The notes beneath the pieces are model-generated. The model saw nothing but the letters and a program-made list of their open reading frames with translations. It did no database searches and was not told the DNA's origin. Shown here in pieces: positions 1 to 11,640 of a stretch of 64,000 nt of DNA. The stretch comes from Cloeon dipterum. Lineage: Eukaryota > Arthropoda > Insecta > Ephemeroptera > Baetidae. The position numbers were made by a program, and so were the translations under genes. The stretch spans positions 17,352,886 through 17,416,885 of the forward strand of contig NC_088789.1 in assembly GCF_949628265.1 (NCBI RefSeq), read 5' to 3'. Numbering within the stretch: the stretch's first letter is position 1; the number at the start of each line of letters is the position of its first letter.

Positions 1-1049
1 TTCCATTATTTTTGGAATAGAAACATCTTCCGAATTTATTTGCCGAGAAAATCCTGAAATTTTGACTTTCTTCTCGCTTCTCGCACACCTTAAAGTGATA
101 TATTCTATTTTTGCGAGAACGATAAATTATTTCATTATGTTCCATTTTTTCGGAAGTTTTTTCGCGCACATTGCGCTGGCAATACTTGAAGTTTGCATAT
201 TTATAACACGTAAAAAGCATAACAGGCATTACAGGAAACATTTGTTAATTTAAAAATTTAAAATAAATTATATTTCATAGGATGGTTAATAATAGTGTAA
301 ACCGCCAATATACACAAAAATATATTTTTAACGAATTAACAAATTAGGACGCATTGAAAAGGATCTTTAAAATTCAACGTTTTAGTTTTTAAAGAATCAT
401 CTGTGCATATGTGAAGAAATTTTTGAAGAATAAAAATGCCGCAATGGATTTTAGAACTATAAACGTTTCCTACTTTCTTTCAACTACCTGCGAAGCATAG
501 GTGAGAAGCGTGTTGCATAGCCGTCAATTGGCAGGCGTTATTTCCTTTCAAATGAGATTGTTATTGTTATTTTAGTATCGTGTTTTCTCAATTGTGACAT
601 TAATTTTTTATCTTTTTCATTAAAAAAAATTTTTTGTTGGTTTTTTACTAACTACATAATCATGATTAAAATTAAAACTAAAAAAATTAAATTATACTTT
701 AAAAAACAATTATTTTTTTAACTTCAGCTTAATTCCCAGAATTTTAACAGGAGCAAACGTTGACCCTTTTGAAATTTTCAAATATTTCGAACAATTCTAT
801 GAATTACAATGTAAAACTTAAAAAAATTCTATTTAAATGTCCAATTTTTAAATTTTCGTAATACTGAAAATAGTGATCATAAGCCATAAAAAATACTTGA
901 AATATGACTATCTTAAAAATCAATGTATTTTGGCTCATTTGATCTTGAAATTATAAAAATCCGTGTTCAGATGTGATATCCACGAAGCAAACTATGGGGG
1001 AAAAAAGAAAAATGGCCATTTCATCAATTAACCGTCAGTTTTAAAAACT
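1..1049. other. AT-rich non-coding flank, no gene recognised
   Basis: This stretch lies downstream of the minus-strand aminoacylase gene. It is AT-rich with many A and T runs. The open frames in it are short and resemble no family I know. I see no RNA gene and no clear repeat here. Confidence 0.6.
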
Positions 1050-1055
1050 TTTATT
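1050..1055 (-). terminator. Candidate poly(A) signal of the aminoacylase gene
   Basis: TTTATT on the plus strand reads AATAAA on the minus strand, about 270 nt beyond the aminoacylase stop codon at 1323-1325. A second AATAAA lies at 1294-1299, only about 25 nt past the stop. Either could be used; transcript ends would decide. Confidence 0.4.
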
Positions 1056-1322
1056 ATTTTTAATAATAATATGTATAATACATCCACCTCAACAAGTCCA
1101 ATCCTGCTGGCTACACAATAGGCACTGACAAATTAACGTGTACGTGTACAGTTAACAAAATAATACGTAACTTGTGTGTTTGTGTGATAAATGCTCAAAG
1201 CAGAAATAAAACTGAAACAAAAAATACTTTCATCCTTAATACGAGTTAAAAACCACCCGGCCGGTGCAGTAACAACAACCGTCGTAACAAATTTTTATTT
1301 TCGTCGGCGGCGACTGGAACAA

Positions 1323-4300
1323 TCAAACGTTCGCCACGGCCTGCAGCAGCTCCTCGTAGATTTTAATACCTTGCAAGAATACTTTCTCGTTCAAGAACTC
1401 ATCGTGGTCGTGCAGCAACACTGGCGTGTTGATGATCGGCGAGAAGCCCAGCGCAGGAATGCCCACTTCACGCACGTAACGACTGTCAGTGCCGCCAGGG
1501 AAAATCGCTGGCTTCAGTTTCAATTTGCTGAAATAATACACAAAGAGTGTAAATACTTTTACAGCTAAAGTCACGATTTTTTTTGCGTGGAAATTTTTGG
1601 ATTCATCAACCATTTTAGGGATTTAGAGAATATATCGAAGAAACTGACCGCGTACCGAAATTCGGTACTTTAGCGGTTTTTGGTTTGAACTTAGCCGGCG
1701 ATCATCTAGAGCTAGGATTGGCCACATCTAGATGGTCGAGCCACAGTGACAGCCACCGGAAATGAGTAATGCGACATAGCCACAGCAGCTTGACTTTATT
1801 CGCTAATGCTGGCTGTCGCTGTGGCGCTGCTGTCTCAGTCTAAGACCAGCCCTACGTCCTATCAGAGAACCACTCACTTCTATGATAGGTTACAGGATAG
1901 GTCCAAACCTAAACCAGCCGAAGTGTAATGGTTTTTAATTCCTCCCTATTTTTGGCATGTCTTGTCAAATTTTTGACCGAGTGATTCAACTCTAGCCATA
2001 TTCGATACCCTCAGGAATCGATTGCAACTGTCAAAAATAAATCTCTATAGTGCTACTTTAAAAAAACAACAATATTACCATGGAAATTTTAAAGAAAAAT
2101 TATACTCACAGTTTATCACATGCTTTTTTAAATGCAAGCCACCAGGGGTTGGAGTCGTCGAGTGGCGTGTTGGGCACGAAGTTGTTCTTCTGTTCATAGC
2201 TGATAGTGGTGCCTGGTCCTGCCTCCTTACACCAACCTTTGATCATGGCCTCGAACTTTTCGTGGTCCACGTCGGTCGCCAGGCGGACGTCGAAGCCGAC
2301 GGTCAGCTCGGGTGGCACCACGTTTGGTTGCACGCCACCCTTTCGTTCCCGAGAACAGTCAAATGTTAATTTGGGCTCGACTCGCATCCAAATCGGGGAA
2401 GCATTTTGGATGCACGTGCGATTTTGGACGGAGTTTTGGCTAATTTTTAGTTAGTTAAGTGAGAGAGTGAACGAATTCTGCTGGGATATTTTTGATAAAA
2501 AATAAATTGAGTCGTTGCTTCAGAGAAAATGCGGTGAGAGAAGAGTGAATATATTATTATAACTTGAGGTGCTTACGGTATTTTCCTGCGATAGCATGTC
2601 AGGACACAGACAACATTGCATCCATTTTTAATAAGAGTAAAAATGGCACATAACATATTATCAAATGTCATCACAAAAATCATGCAAAAGAGAAACACGA
2701 GAGCCAACCACGCGCGCTTTGGAGATGCGCCTCTTGCGATCGAATGTTCTGAATTCTAGGGGCAAAAATCTGAGCTTTTTTTCTTTTGGTACAAAACGCA
2801 GAGACGTCAGAGTGAATTTAATTTGCTACTATTTAGCTCGCCGCTTTGTTGCTCACCTTGATTTGCGTCAGATTGACAGTGGTCACGTCGCCAACTGTCA
2901 GATTCTTGTTTGACTCGAGTTTCGCCTTTTCTCTTCTGCGCAAATCCATGAACTTGTTCATGATGATCTCGACCTTTTCCCCCGCCGTGTCGGGCAACAT
3001 CAACGAGCCGTGGCCTGGTGTGCCAGGACACGTGACGAATATGTCTAAAAGTAATAATACACATATTTTTAAAATAAAAATCGGGCTGCAAAGCTAAGTT
3101 GGAAAAACAAAACACTGTAGTGCTCAAACAATTTAATTTCTGAGACCCGAATCTGGTTAAGGGCAGTCGAATCTTTATTTACAATTAGTTTGACACGACG
3201 TGCCAAAAAAAGAGAAGTAAAAATAGTTGCTTTGGTGGTTTTTGGTTTGAACTTTGGCACAAAAACGACAGCGACCAATCAGAGAAGGAAGTGGTTCTCT
3301 GATTTGTCGCCAGCGTCCCTAATCAGACACCGAAAACCGATAAAGTAACAATTTTTACGTTTCCACCGATTTTCGGCACGTCGTGTCTAATTTTCAACTG
3401 CCTTTCCTAATTCAAAAGCCTCAGCGGAATCGATCGACACAATCATAAAAGGAATTCTAGAGATATTTTAACTAAAAATGCTACTCACGCCAAATAGACC
3501 TTTCGCCATTGTAAAGGAGGAACTCGTCGTTGGGGCTGGCCATACCTTCGTCTAAAGAAAAGCCGATTCTCAAATTCTCGAAATCTTTGGTGTGCACAAA
3601 CTTCTCCATTCCGTCGACACCACCGATTTCCTCGTCTGCGCAATTTCCAGAGTAAATGTTTTCAAACTTACTGAAATGCAAAATGAAAAACTAACCAGGT
3701 ACGAATGAGATGTGGAGGGTTCTTTTGAGTCTGATCCCGTTGCTTTTTAGCCTCCTGATGGCCTCTAAATATTGGATTCCCACGCACTTCATATCCTGAG
3801 ATCCACGCGCGTAAATATTTCCGTTGTCATCTTTTTCAGCAGCGAATGGCTTGTGGCTCCATTTTTCCTGTGACAAGATATTTTTAAGGTTTTCATTATA
3901 AAATTTTTGGTGTACTGACTGGGAACACGGGAACCACGTCCATGTGCGAGTTGAGCAGAACAGCTTTTTCTTCTGGCTTGAGGCCCTGCCATGTGAGCAC
4001 CACGATCGGCTTGCGGTCCACGACCGTGTAAATTTGAAGCGGCAGGTCAAGGCTCTTGGCCTGCTTCTTCAAGAACTCGATGCATCCATCTGAAACATGC
4101 ACAACACCATACGATTCGTCAACGCTGCGCATTCAAAAATTCTTTTCAGTCAGTCAGACAACAACATCTAATAATCAGTTTGTGATTCCAAGATTGGATA
4201 TTAATTGACATTTTTAAATTTTGATTTTGTTCCAAATATTTAGTTTAATTTTTTTTACAAAAATCCAGCGGCAACGAAGAGAGTAAAAAAATGCGTTTTT

Positions 4301-7300
4301 ATTTTTGTTTTTATTGAACAATGAAAAATCCAGCTCTTTCAAAATTACAAAGACCGGGAGGTATCTCTTAAGGTAAGAAAAATCATTTGATTTGAAATTT
4401 GTCAAAAATTTTGTTTTTCAAAACATTTTCGAGAAAGGTATTCCGAATGAAATTTTTTACTTAAAAACAACCTCTTTATTTTTTATTGAGCATAAAGAGA
4501 TAATAAAATGTTGCCCTAAGTGTGTGTGGCATGCCTTGTGAGAGCCAGAGAGTCAAAAGTTAAAAAATGGGCCATATATTTTAGTTAAGATGAATTTTGA
4601 GAAAAGCCAAACTTTACGATCGGTTGATTTGTACAAAATTCTGGGGGACAATCCTGAAGTCACACAAGACCATCAGAACAGGTAATAAATTTAACCCTGG
4701 CGTCAGGGTGTCCTCAAGCGATCGATACAATTAATTCGCATGTATAGCCAATTTAACGACGTCGTTGTGTATTTTTTATTAACGGACAAAGTAAATAGGT
4801 TTCGATGAATTACTTTCAAAGAAATTTCTAAAAATTACCCTGCCAAAAGATTCCATAAAAATAACTCTTTTGTAATATCAACGAAACTTGAATTATGCCG
4901 AAAACGGCTGCCTGAAAAACCGTCCAAATCTGCATCTGAATGAAAACTTAATTGAAGAGTTCTTAAAAGAACAGATTTTCAAGAGCAATTGAATCAACAT
5001 CTCACCCTATTTTCAATAATAATGTTGATATTTGCCTTTATTTGTCGGGATAATGGCTATGTATGGGGCAAAATATCCTTTCAGAACCATAATTAAGATC
5101 AGTTTGAAACTAAATCGGCTTGGAAACTGTCGAAAGATTTAATTGAAATAGAAAACATCTCAAAATCAAAGCCTAAATTTTCTATCGCGTATTTAAAAAA
5201 AATTGCATTGTCATGTGAAAGAAACAAAAATAAAGCGAGTGCAAAAATCGATCTGAAGATTGTTGAGTCGCGTGCAACTTTTCCGATATTTCCTATTGTG
5301 GCGAAAATAGGCCGACCTCTATTTGCATTTGACTGACTGACTCTTTGTCAGTTTCTCATTGCTTCCTTGGATTGGCGTGGCGGTGACGGAGCTCGAGTTA
5401 AAAATAATTGAATCGAATAGAACGTGGTGCGGAATTAGGCAACCGGTGCGACGGCCGAGACGCGCGGGCGGGCAGCCTCCTCCGAGCGCGAAAATTGTGC
5501 GTTGCACACAACCAGCACTCGCGCGCATCGCGACGAACAGACCTTGGCTGCACTTTATTAGTGAGTCAATGTCAACGCCGACCCCGATTCTGCTGCTCCC
5601 GTTCTTCTGCATTATGTTATTTACGTAATTGCATAACTGCAGGCGCAGTTTTAACTGCACGTCAATAGAGAAAGAGAGAGAATTATATTGTCACGAGAGC
5701 ACAGAAACTAAATGATGATTGCACCAGTCGCGGATGAAACTTTATGCGCCCTCGTTACATGTTCACTTTATTACAGGCTTAATCAAAAGTCGGGCATTCG
5801 ACAGGCTGCACTTAATTATTTTAAGATTGCCATCAATCCATCACTTAACAACGGCACCGCACTTAATCTATATTTTAGAGAAATAAAAAACCAATTAAAT
5901 TCATTTAATTTACTAAATCATCGACAGTACATTTTGCGTTTCAACCGTGAAATTGACCCTCGCTACAATTGCTGCTGCGTAGTTTGCAATCCTCTCGAAC
6001 ACTGAAAGCCACTCGTTTTGCATTTGCGCTTCATTCGACCCTTCTTTATTTGTTGCTCAGCAAGTTTCGCGGCAACCGTTGCATATTTATCGGCTGCTGT
6101 GGTTGCCAACATAAGCTTTGCACGCCGTACTAAACCGAACATTAACACAAAGCTATATCTGCTTTTACTTGCAAATGGTAAAAATATATCTGCTGAATAG
6201 ATTTCGACAAAAACAGATTTTCATTGGTTGACATGAAATTGGAAAGCATTTTTTAAATCCATCATAAGTGCGTTGGATTAAAATTTGAATAATTTCGTAG
6301 TGTTGTGCTGACAGTTTCTAGCACAGAAAATGTTGTTTTTTAGATTTTCCGATGAAAGTCTTTAAAATCATATTTTGATGTAACCATGGATATTGTGAAA
6401 TATTTTGAGAGTGAAAACTAGTCTAAAATATGAGCCCCACATAAAGTTCGTCTCATGCGTCAAAAAGCCCTTAAAATCTCAACCATAAAAAACTTTGGAA
6501 GAAACAGAGCTGTTTGTCGAGAACATTTTGGAGCAAGTGGTCGTGATGGGGGTGGCACGTGGATGTCACAGTTGGAGGAAAGACGAATGTGTCGATTTTC
6601 TCCGTCTCCGTATTGACGCGGGGGTGTGAGATAACCGGGTCACGAGATCAGCCTTGGAATCGGATTTTTGTTTACTCGCGTGAGCTTCTTCTCTATTTCA
6701 CACGGATTTAGCCTTTAGCGCTGTAGGACGGGCGGGCGCGCGGGCAAAACAGCCGTTTCTCAATGCCACATGCAGCGCGTCAAGTTGCAAAACAAGGCGC
6801 TGCCAAGGCGCAACCACCGGCCAGCGTGCGAAAGCGAACATCACACGCGCCGGCCCGAAATAGCGCCGCTTTTGCACGCTTGCACACTTTCGCTGAAAAT
6901 GAGGAAACGACAGCCCGATCACACGTCCGATCTCGCGCGCTAATTGCTCTCCGAATGCTGCACATTCCTCGCTTTTTTACGGATAAGACGCGAGCAGAAT
7001 GATTCAACCCTTCTTAAATTCAATTTAAAATGTTTCTTAAAAACTAAAATACATATTAAAATACCTTTTGCTGTAGTAAAATTGTTGAATAAAAATCATA
7101 CTTTTCCTTTCTAAAGGAAAAATAATCGATCATTTTAATAGTTGTATTAAACGTCCACCAATTTTATTTATTTTGCCAGCTGCCGTCAGTGAAAATTCTG
7201 CTCGTTTCATTTTCACTTTAATCATTAAATAACCGATTTCCTCGAGTGCAGCGTTGGAAATATGATCGGTTTATTTTTAATTTTACATTATTTGATATCA

Positions 7301-10300
7301 AAAATCACGTCCATCGGATTCTCTATGAGCAAGCGACTACTGGAAGAGGGTGTAAATCACACGAATTTCAAAATGGGAACGTGGTTCCCCAGAAAATTAA
7401 AACAAGAATTCGAGACGTGTCAGAAAATCGTAAAATTGTATGATTTAGCTTATTAGATTAGAATTATTGATTTTCCGGTTTTGTAGTTTTAATTGATTTT
7501 CAAAAACTGCTTCAAAACTCATGATTTGTGCTAAATTGATGGCCCGATCCTTAAGAGGTCACAGAAAAATAATCAATTATTAGTTTTACATGACCCTAGT
7601 AACTAAAAATTAATATTTTTCAAATGGTCGAGAGACTCCTCTGGTCTGAATGGGAAATTCTGATAAAACCTGATAAAATTTACAGCTCAATATTTTCCTC
7701 GACCACGCAAGTTGGGAAACAAATAATATATACGGCCTCGGCTGCTGGGTGTCCATATAAATCAATTGTAGTCGAGTTTGCTGCAGTATCTGCGTGCGGT
7801 GTTTGATGTGTCGGCCGAGCGCAAACACAAAACACACACAGCATCTGATTAGAAAATCTGTGCAAACACTGATAAGCTAGTTTTTTGCACTCGCACTTAA
7901 TTTATCGCACCTTTCCTCTCTTTGTGCGAGCGCGTGACTGCGCATCATACTCACGCACTGACAAAACAAAATTTAATGATTTTAAATGTACCAGCCGAGC
8001 GAGCAGGAAACGTTGTTTTGCGTCGTGCACTGTGTGTTTGGAATTTGCGCAAACTATTATTCTCAGTATAGTCGACACAACCGCAGTCCGTGGAGAGTTG
8101 ACGCAAAACAAATGCAATAATTTCCGCGAATCGTGCCGGGATGTTCGTTCGATCGAAACTGACAAACAAACTTTGCTTGCGAAATTGGCATCAACTGGAA
8201 ACCCCGTAATTTTGCCACTTTTTTAATTTCCCGAACGGAAATGTTGAGGTTTCTTCGTATAGAAAATTAGAAAATAATCTGGTTCAAGAAGTGTATATTA
8301 ATTTGTGTTTATTACAGAGCGATAAGAGAGGTTCAAAGTCAATGCCATCCCGTGGCTAATCAGTGAATGCTTGAGACAAACCTTTTGTTTACAAATTTAT
8401 CTCATCGATATAGTAATGTATAATACAAAGTATAATTTTGTTACCCTTTCCAGATATATTACTTACAAAGGCAAGCAATGGAATTAACTCCGTTTGGCAA
8501 ATAAACTAAGATCAAAGCTTCATTCGTGCGTACTTTGTTCTTCTTTGTTTACCGACTGGTCTTTCTGGTGTGTCAGATGAGCAAATATTCGAGTTCGTTA
8601 GTTACTTAGCAAACAAACACACACACAAGTTTAAATATAGTAAATGAGGAGAGACGGCAAATATCGTGCATAATTTAAACGCATTATTCGCCGAACAGAC
8701 TAATGTGTACACGGAGAGAGAGTGAGTGAGCGAACACACACTCGGCTTGGGAATCGATACAGAGTGAATATTCGCTCCTCGCCGAAGAACCGCGTCACTC
8801 ACCCGAGCATTATTTAGGAATAAAAAATGATATTGATAGCTCCTGATGATTTTTTAATAAGAACTTATTTTAGAAAAAATTGACGTCGTTTATGGCATTG
8901 CCGAAAATATTTAGGCCTGGGAGTCGAAAAAGCGAAAATTCTGCGTTCGTGTGGAGAGAAGGAGTCTTTGTTTGGGGGTGCAACAGTGCGAGCGCGGGGG
9001 CGGCAAGCGTTCGTCCTTGGCCAAGGTCGGTAATCATGCGCCGTCGATATCCCGTGTTTACTTCTAAAAAAAATCGCATGTGTCGTTGGGCTCTAGGGAC
9101 CCAAATTATAGCCGTGCGTTGTTCCAACCTCGAAACTTCCCTCATTTAGTAACAATCGTTAAAAGTCTCCAAGCTTTATTGACAAGTTCACCCAAAAAAT
9201 TCGCCATCTTCCTTAAAGACTTTTCAACATTATTAGTCAGTAAAATTTTAACTTATTTCATTTCTTTTTCTCTAGTTTTTAAGAATCACTAGAGTTTCCT
9301 TTATGGCAGTTAAAATCGATTGCTGAGAGGGTCCGATTAGGTCTCCCAGCTAAATAACTAGGCTGATAATTCAACACGACGCCTTTGGCTGTTTTTTTTT
9401 ATTAACCTAGCAAGAAAAACGTCGACAAGGTTCTCTGATTGGCTGTTTGATATATCGACGGCAGCGACACAGTGACAGCCAGCGCAATTAAGCAAAAAGG
9501 CTGGCTGCTGATTGGTCGCTGGCATTCCTGTGGTTTTGTTTGCTAGGTTCTAACCAAAAATCGTCAAAGTACATAACGGTTTTAACGTTTCGGCCGATTT
9601 TCGGGTATTCATGTTTAATTGTTGAAAGAGAGATTCGGCTCTCTAAAACCTAATTCGACCCTCAGGAGCCGATTGGCAATTCAAAAATGAAATTCCAAAT
9701 TTTTGTTTCTAAAAGATCCTCACAATCAGCAAGAGATTTCAGTCAACTGTCAACCTGTTTAGGTTGCTGGTTTATTATTTATTTTTCAATAATTTTCAAA
9801 GGCTGAATCTCATCAGCATTTAAAGAGGCGGTATAAAACCAATCAAAGAGTCGGCCGGAGACGTGCTCAGGTCGCGGAAAGAGACAACAACAAAGCGCGC
9901 TGGCAGAGAGTAGTGTATTGATTTTAATTCCAGGGAGTCGCGCGCCAGCCGACTCTGGATGAGAGCGTAAAAGATGGAAAATTCCACTGGCTGGCAGGCT
10001 GGCTGGCTGGCTGGCTGCGGCGGCGAACACACGTTATAATAATACTGTGTCCACCGACGAGAGTGCACAATGTGCACTGCATTATGTGCTCGCAACGCAC
10101 ATAAATTACTTTTAAACAGTCATCCTTCATACGGAGTAATTACTTCTTTGCCTAGCGTGATCCTTTCTAAGTGAACTACGAAATGACACAAACGATGAGC
10201 GAGTGTTTTTTTGTTAGACTCCCTGCAAATGGCATAAATGTCAACAAGATTGATTTGAGCAGTGGTTTTAAATATTTTTTATTAAATATTTGCAGCAAAA

Positions 10301-11227
10301 CCTCAGCGTGAATTTTAATTTTATCAAGATATGTAGGTAAAATTTTCTTTTAATTGCAAGAAAGCAACAAAAAAGGGATTTAAAATCGTAAAAATTCTTT
10401 AACTCTAATTTAAAAATCTTCTCCTTGCGTGAATTTTCCCTTTGTCCATCGCACGTTTCTAAATGAAAACCAAGCACACCTCGTCTAGACAGACTTGTTA
10501 ACAAGTTTGCAAGATATTGAAATTTTCTGTTTTTGTAATTTTTGGCGCGCACATAAACGTTTTGATTCTTCGAGAATCACTGAGGAACATTTTCTAAATT
10601 GTTACACTTGAGGGTTTCTGAACCTTCCTTTGGAATTTCCAGCCTCCCAGCGGATATTTGGGAATATTTCGATGGACCGTTGGATCGGAATGTGCAAAAT
10701 AGTTCACGGCTGACTCTAAGCTTCCCTTTGAGTAAAATAGTCGGGCCGAGAGGCGAATAGAAACACGTTTGACATTGAAGTAACCGCCAAAGACGGAACG
10801 AAAGTGAAACCTTTCGCATCTTGTAAAAGTGTCAAGTGCAGGCGCGGATGAGCGTGACATGCCGCTGCTGCTCCACTTACCGAAACAGAAGTAAATTTCG
10901 CCACCCCTGCCGAGGAAAATCGATAAATCGGCCAAATCCAACTCGCGCGCGGCAAATTAATTACGAGAGAAAACCACGCGATTTCTTTTTTGTTTTAACT
11001 AAATTAATCCATCGTCAGGATAAGAGATAAATAAAAAATCAGTCTGAAATAAACGCACTCCAACACAAGGACTGACATTAGAGGAATTTCAAACAAAATC
11101 AAATTAAAATCGAGAAGGGGTGAGGGTGCTGGTTTAAGGGCTCACCGTAATTGACATTGGGGTGAACAGAGGGGATGCGCAGGTACTCCCTGAAGTTGGT
11201 GACTGCCGAGTCCTCGACGGTGGCCAT
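1323..11227 (-). CDS. ACY1: Aminoacylase-1 (N-acyl-L-amino-acid amidohydrolase, M20A metallopeptidase)
   Basis: Cytosolic zinc enzyme that removes the acyl group from N-acetylated amino acids and so recycles them. Seven coding exons are read on the minus strand: 11146-11227, 3920-4089, 3696-3867, 3489-3635, 2857-3044, 2110-2339 and 1323-1527. Joined, they keep one frame of 397 codons plus stop; human ACY1 has 408 residues. M20 landmarks appear in order: NSHMDVVP (metal His), ARGSQDMK (bridging Asp), PDEEIGG (catalytic and metal Glu), SLDEGMA (metal Glu) and LLHDHDE (C-terminal metal His). The dimer-domain segment DDSNPWW is also kept. The start ATG at 11225-11227 begins a short exon encoding [14 protein letters not shown], a typical family N-terminus. 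It joins in phase across a 7 kb intron to [11 protein letters not shown]. All listed introns have GT-AG ends. The gene looks intact. Family identity is strong; the insect paralogue cannot be told. Confidence 0.93.
1640..2060. repeat. Family A MITE copy 1, in aminoacylase intron 6
   Basis: The right part (about 1945-2055) carries the family signature: a TTTTTGGCATGTCTTGTC block, then CCCTCAGGAATCGATTG, then ACTGTCAAAAATAAA, ending AGTGCTACTTTAA. The copy occupies most of the 582 nt intron 1528-2109 and ends about 55 nt from the exon. The left inverted arm is degraded, so the left boundary is approximate. Confidence 0.65.
3100..3465. repeat. Family A MITE copy 2, in aminoacylase intron 5
   Basis: A full foldback copy. 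The left arm (about 3125-3206) contains a block reading GACACGACGTGCCAAAA, the reverse complement of the right-arm TTTTCGGCACGTCGTGTC near 3372-3390. The right arm continues to GCGGAATCGATCGACAC. It fills most of the 444 nt intron 3045-3488 and stops about 24 nt from the next exon. Confidence 0.75.
4640..4745 (+). repeat. Family E repeat copy 1
   Basis: Shares the block AGACCATCAGAACA and the downstream ACCCTGGCGTCAGGGT with 18690-18785, and the first block, inverted, with 38025-38100. The arrangement GGGG(A/T)..C..CCT.AAGTCA before the block is also shared. Too short to classify. Confidence 0.55.
9309..9712. repeat. Family A MITE copy 3, in aminoacylase intron 1
   Basis: The left end carries ATCGATTGCTGAGAGGGTCC followed by GATTAGGT; the right end carries ACCTAATTCGACCCTCAGGA followed by GCCGATTGG. 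The two are reverse complements with mismatches. The interior shares GTGACAGCCA and TTCTCTGATTGG-like segments with copies 1 and 2. This is one of the longest copies in the window. Confidence 0.7.
9987..10017. repeat. CTGG tetranucleotide microsatellite
   Basis: About seven tandem CTGG units with one imperfect GCAGG unit. It lies in aminoacylase intron 1. Confidence 0.9.
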
Positions 11228-11640
11228 GCTTTGAGGTGGAGGTTGCGGTGGTCGTGTGTTCGCCGCGATCGGTGCCGTGCTTCGAGTGATTAGATAACGG
11301 GTGTCGGAGATTCATTTATCGGTGCGCTCACTCGCTGGCTGGCCGGCGGCTCGCTCACGTTTGCACAGTGCCAGCCGCACGAGTGGGGGCGGTTGTTTTA
11401 TACCCTCCGCGCGCCAGCTAGCCCACCGCCGACGACATCTGTGCGCGGCACCGCGAAACCGGCGCCTCATGCGTGCGCTGCGCACGACCGACGGGGTCAA
11501 GGACCCGCGACACCGTTCGCTCGCGCGCTTGTCTCTCTCGCGATTTTTCTGCATTTCGCTTCGATTCACGCCCCACCGACCGCCGATTTGCTCTTGCAAT
11601 TTCTCGTGACGAACGCGGACGCGAAGAATTATTGCAACAA
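11228..11640 (-). promoter_or_regulatory. GC-rich 5' flank and leader of the aminoacylase gene
   Basis: This segment lies just upstream of the aminoacylase start codon and is much richer in G+C than its surroundings, with many CpG dinucleotides. It probably holds the 5' leader and promoter. I see no convincing TATA box or initiator, and the overlapping open frames on both strands look like products of the base composition. Confidence 0.4.

Larger units (their letters stand above)
4090..11145 (-). other. Aminoacylase intron 1 (7 kb), no exon recognised
   Basis: The intron runs between the coding exons at 11146-11227 and 3920-4089. It contains a family E repeat (4640-4745), a family A element (9309-9712), a CTGG microsatellite (9987-10017) and GC-rich patches near 5430-5560, 6720-6960 and 7780-8010. 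Open frames across those patches occur on both strands and lack family motifs, so I treat them as composition effects. Regulatory DNA or a non-coding RNA could be present, but nothing in the sequence proves it. Confidence 0.6.

Noticed and set aside
6698..7007. Ala/Arg-rich frames on both strands in aminoacylase intron 1
   Set aside because: They overlap each other in a GC-rich patch, have no family motif and no splice context.
10594..10955. 115-codon minus-strand frame and a GTAAGT-like donor (near 10876) in aminoacylase intron 1
   Set aside because: It could be an alternative aminoacylase exon, but it has no motif and would not supply the conserved N-terminus already found at 11146-11227.
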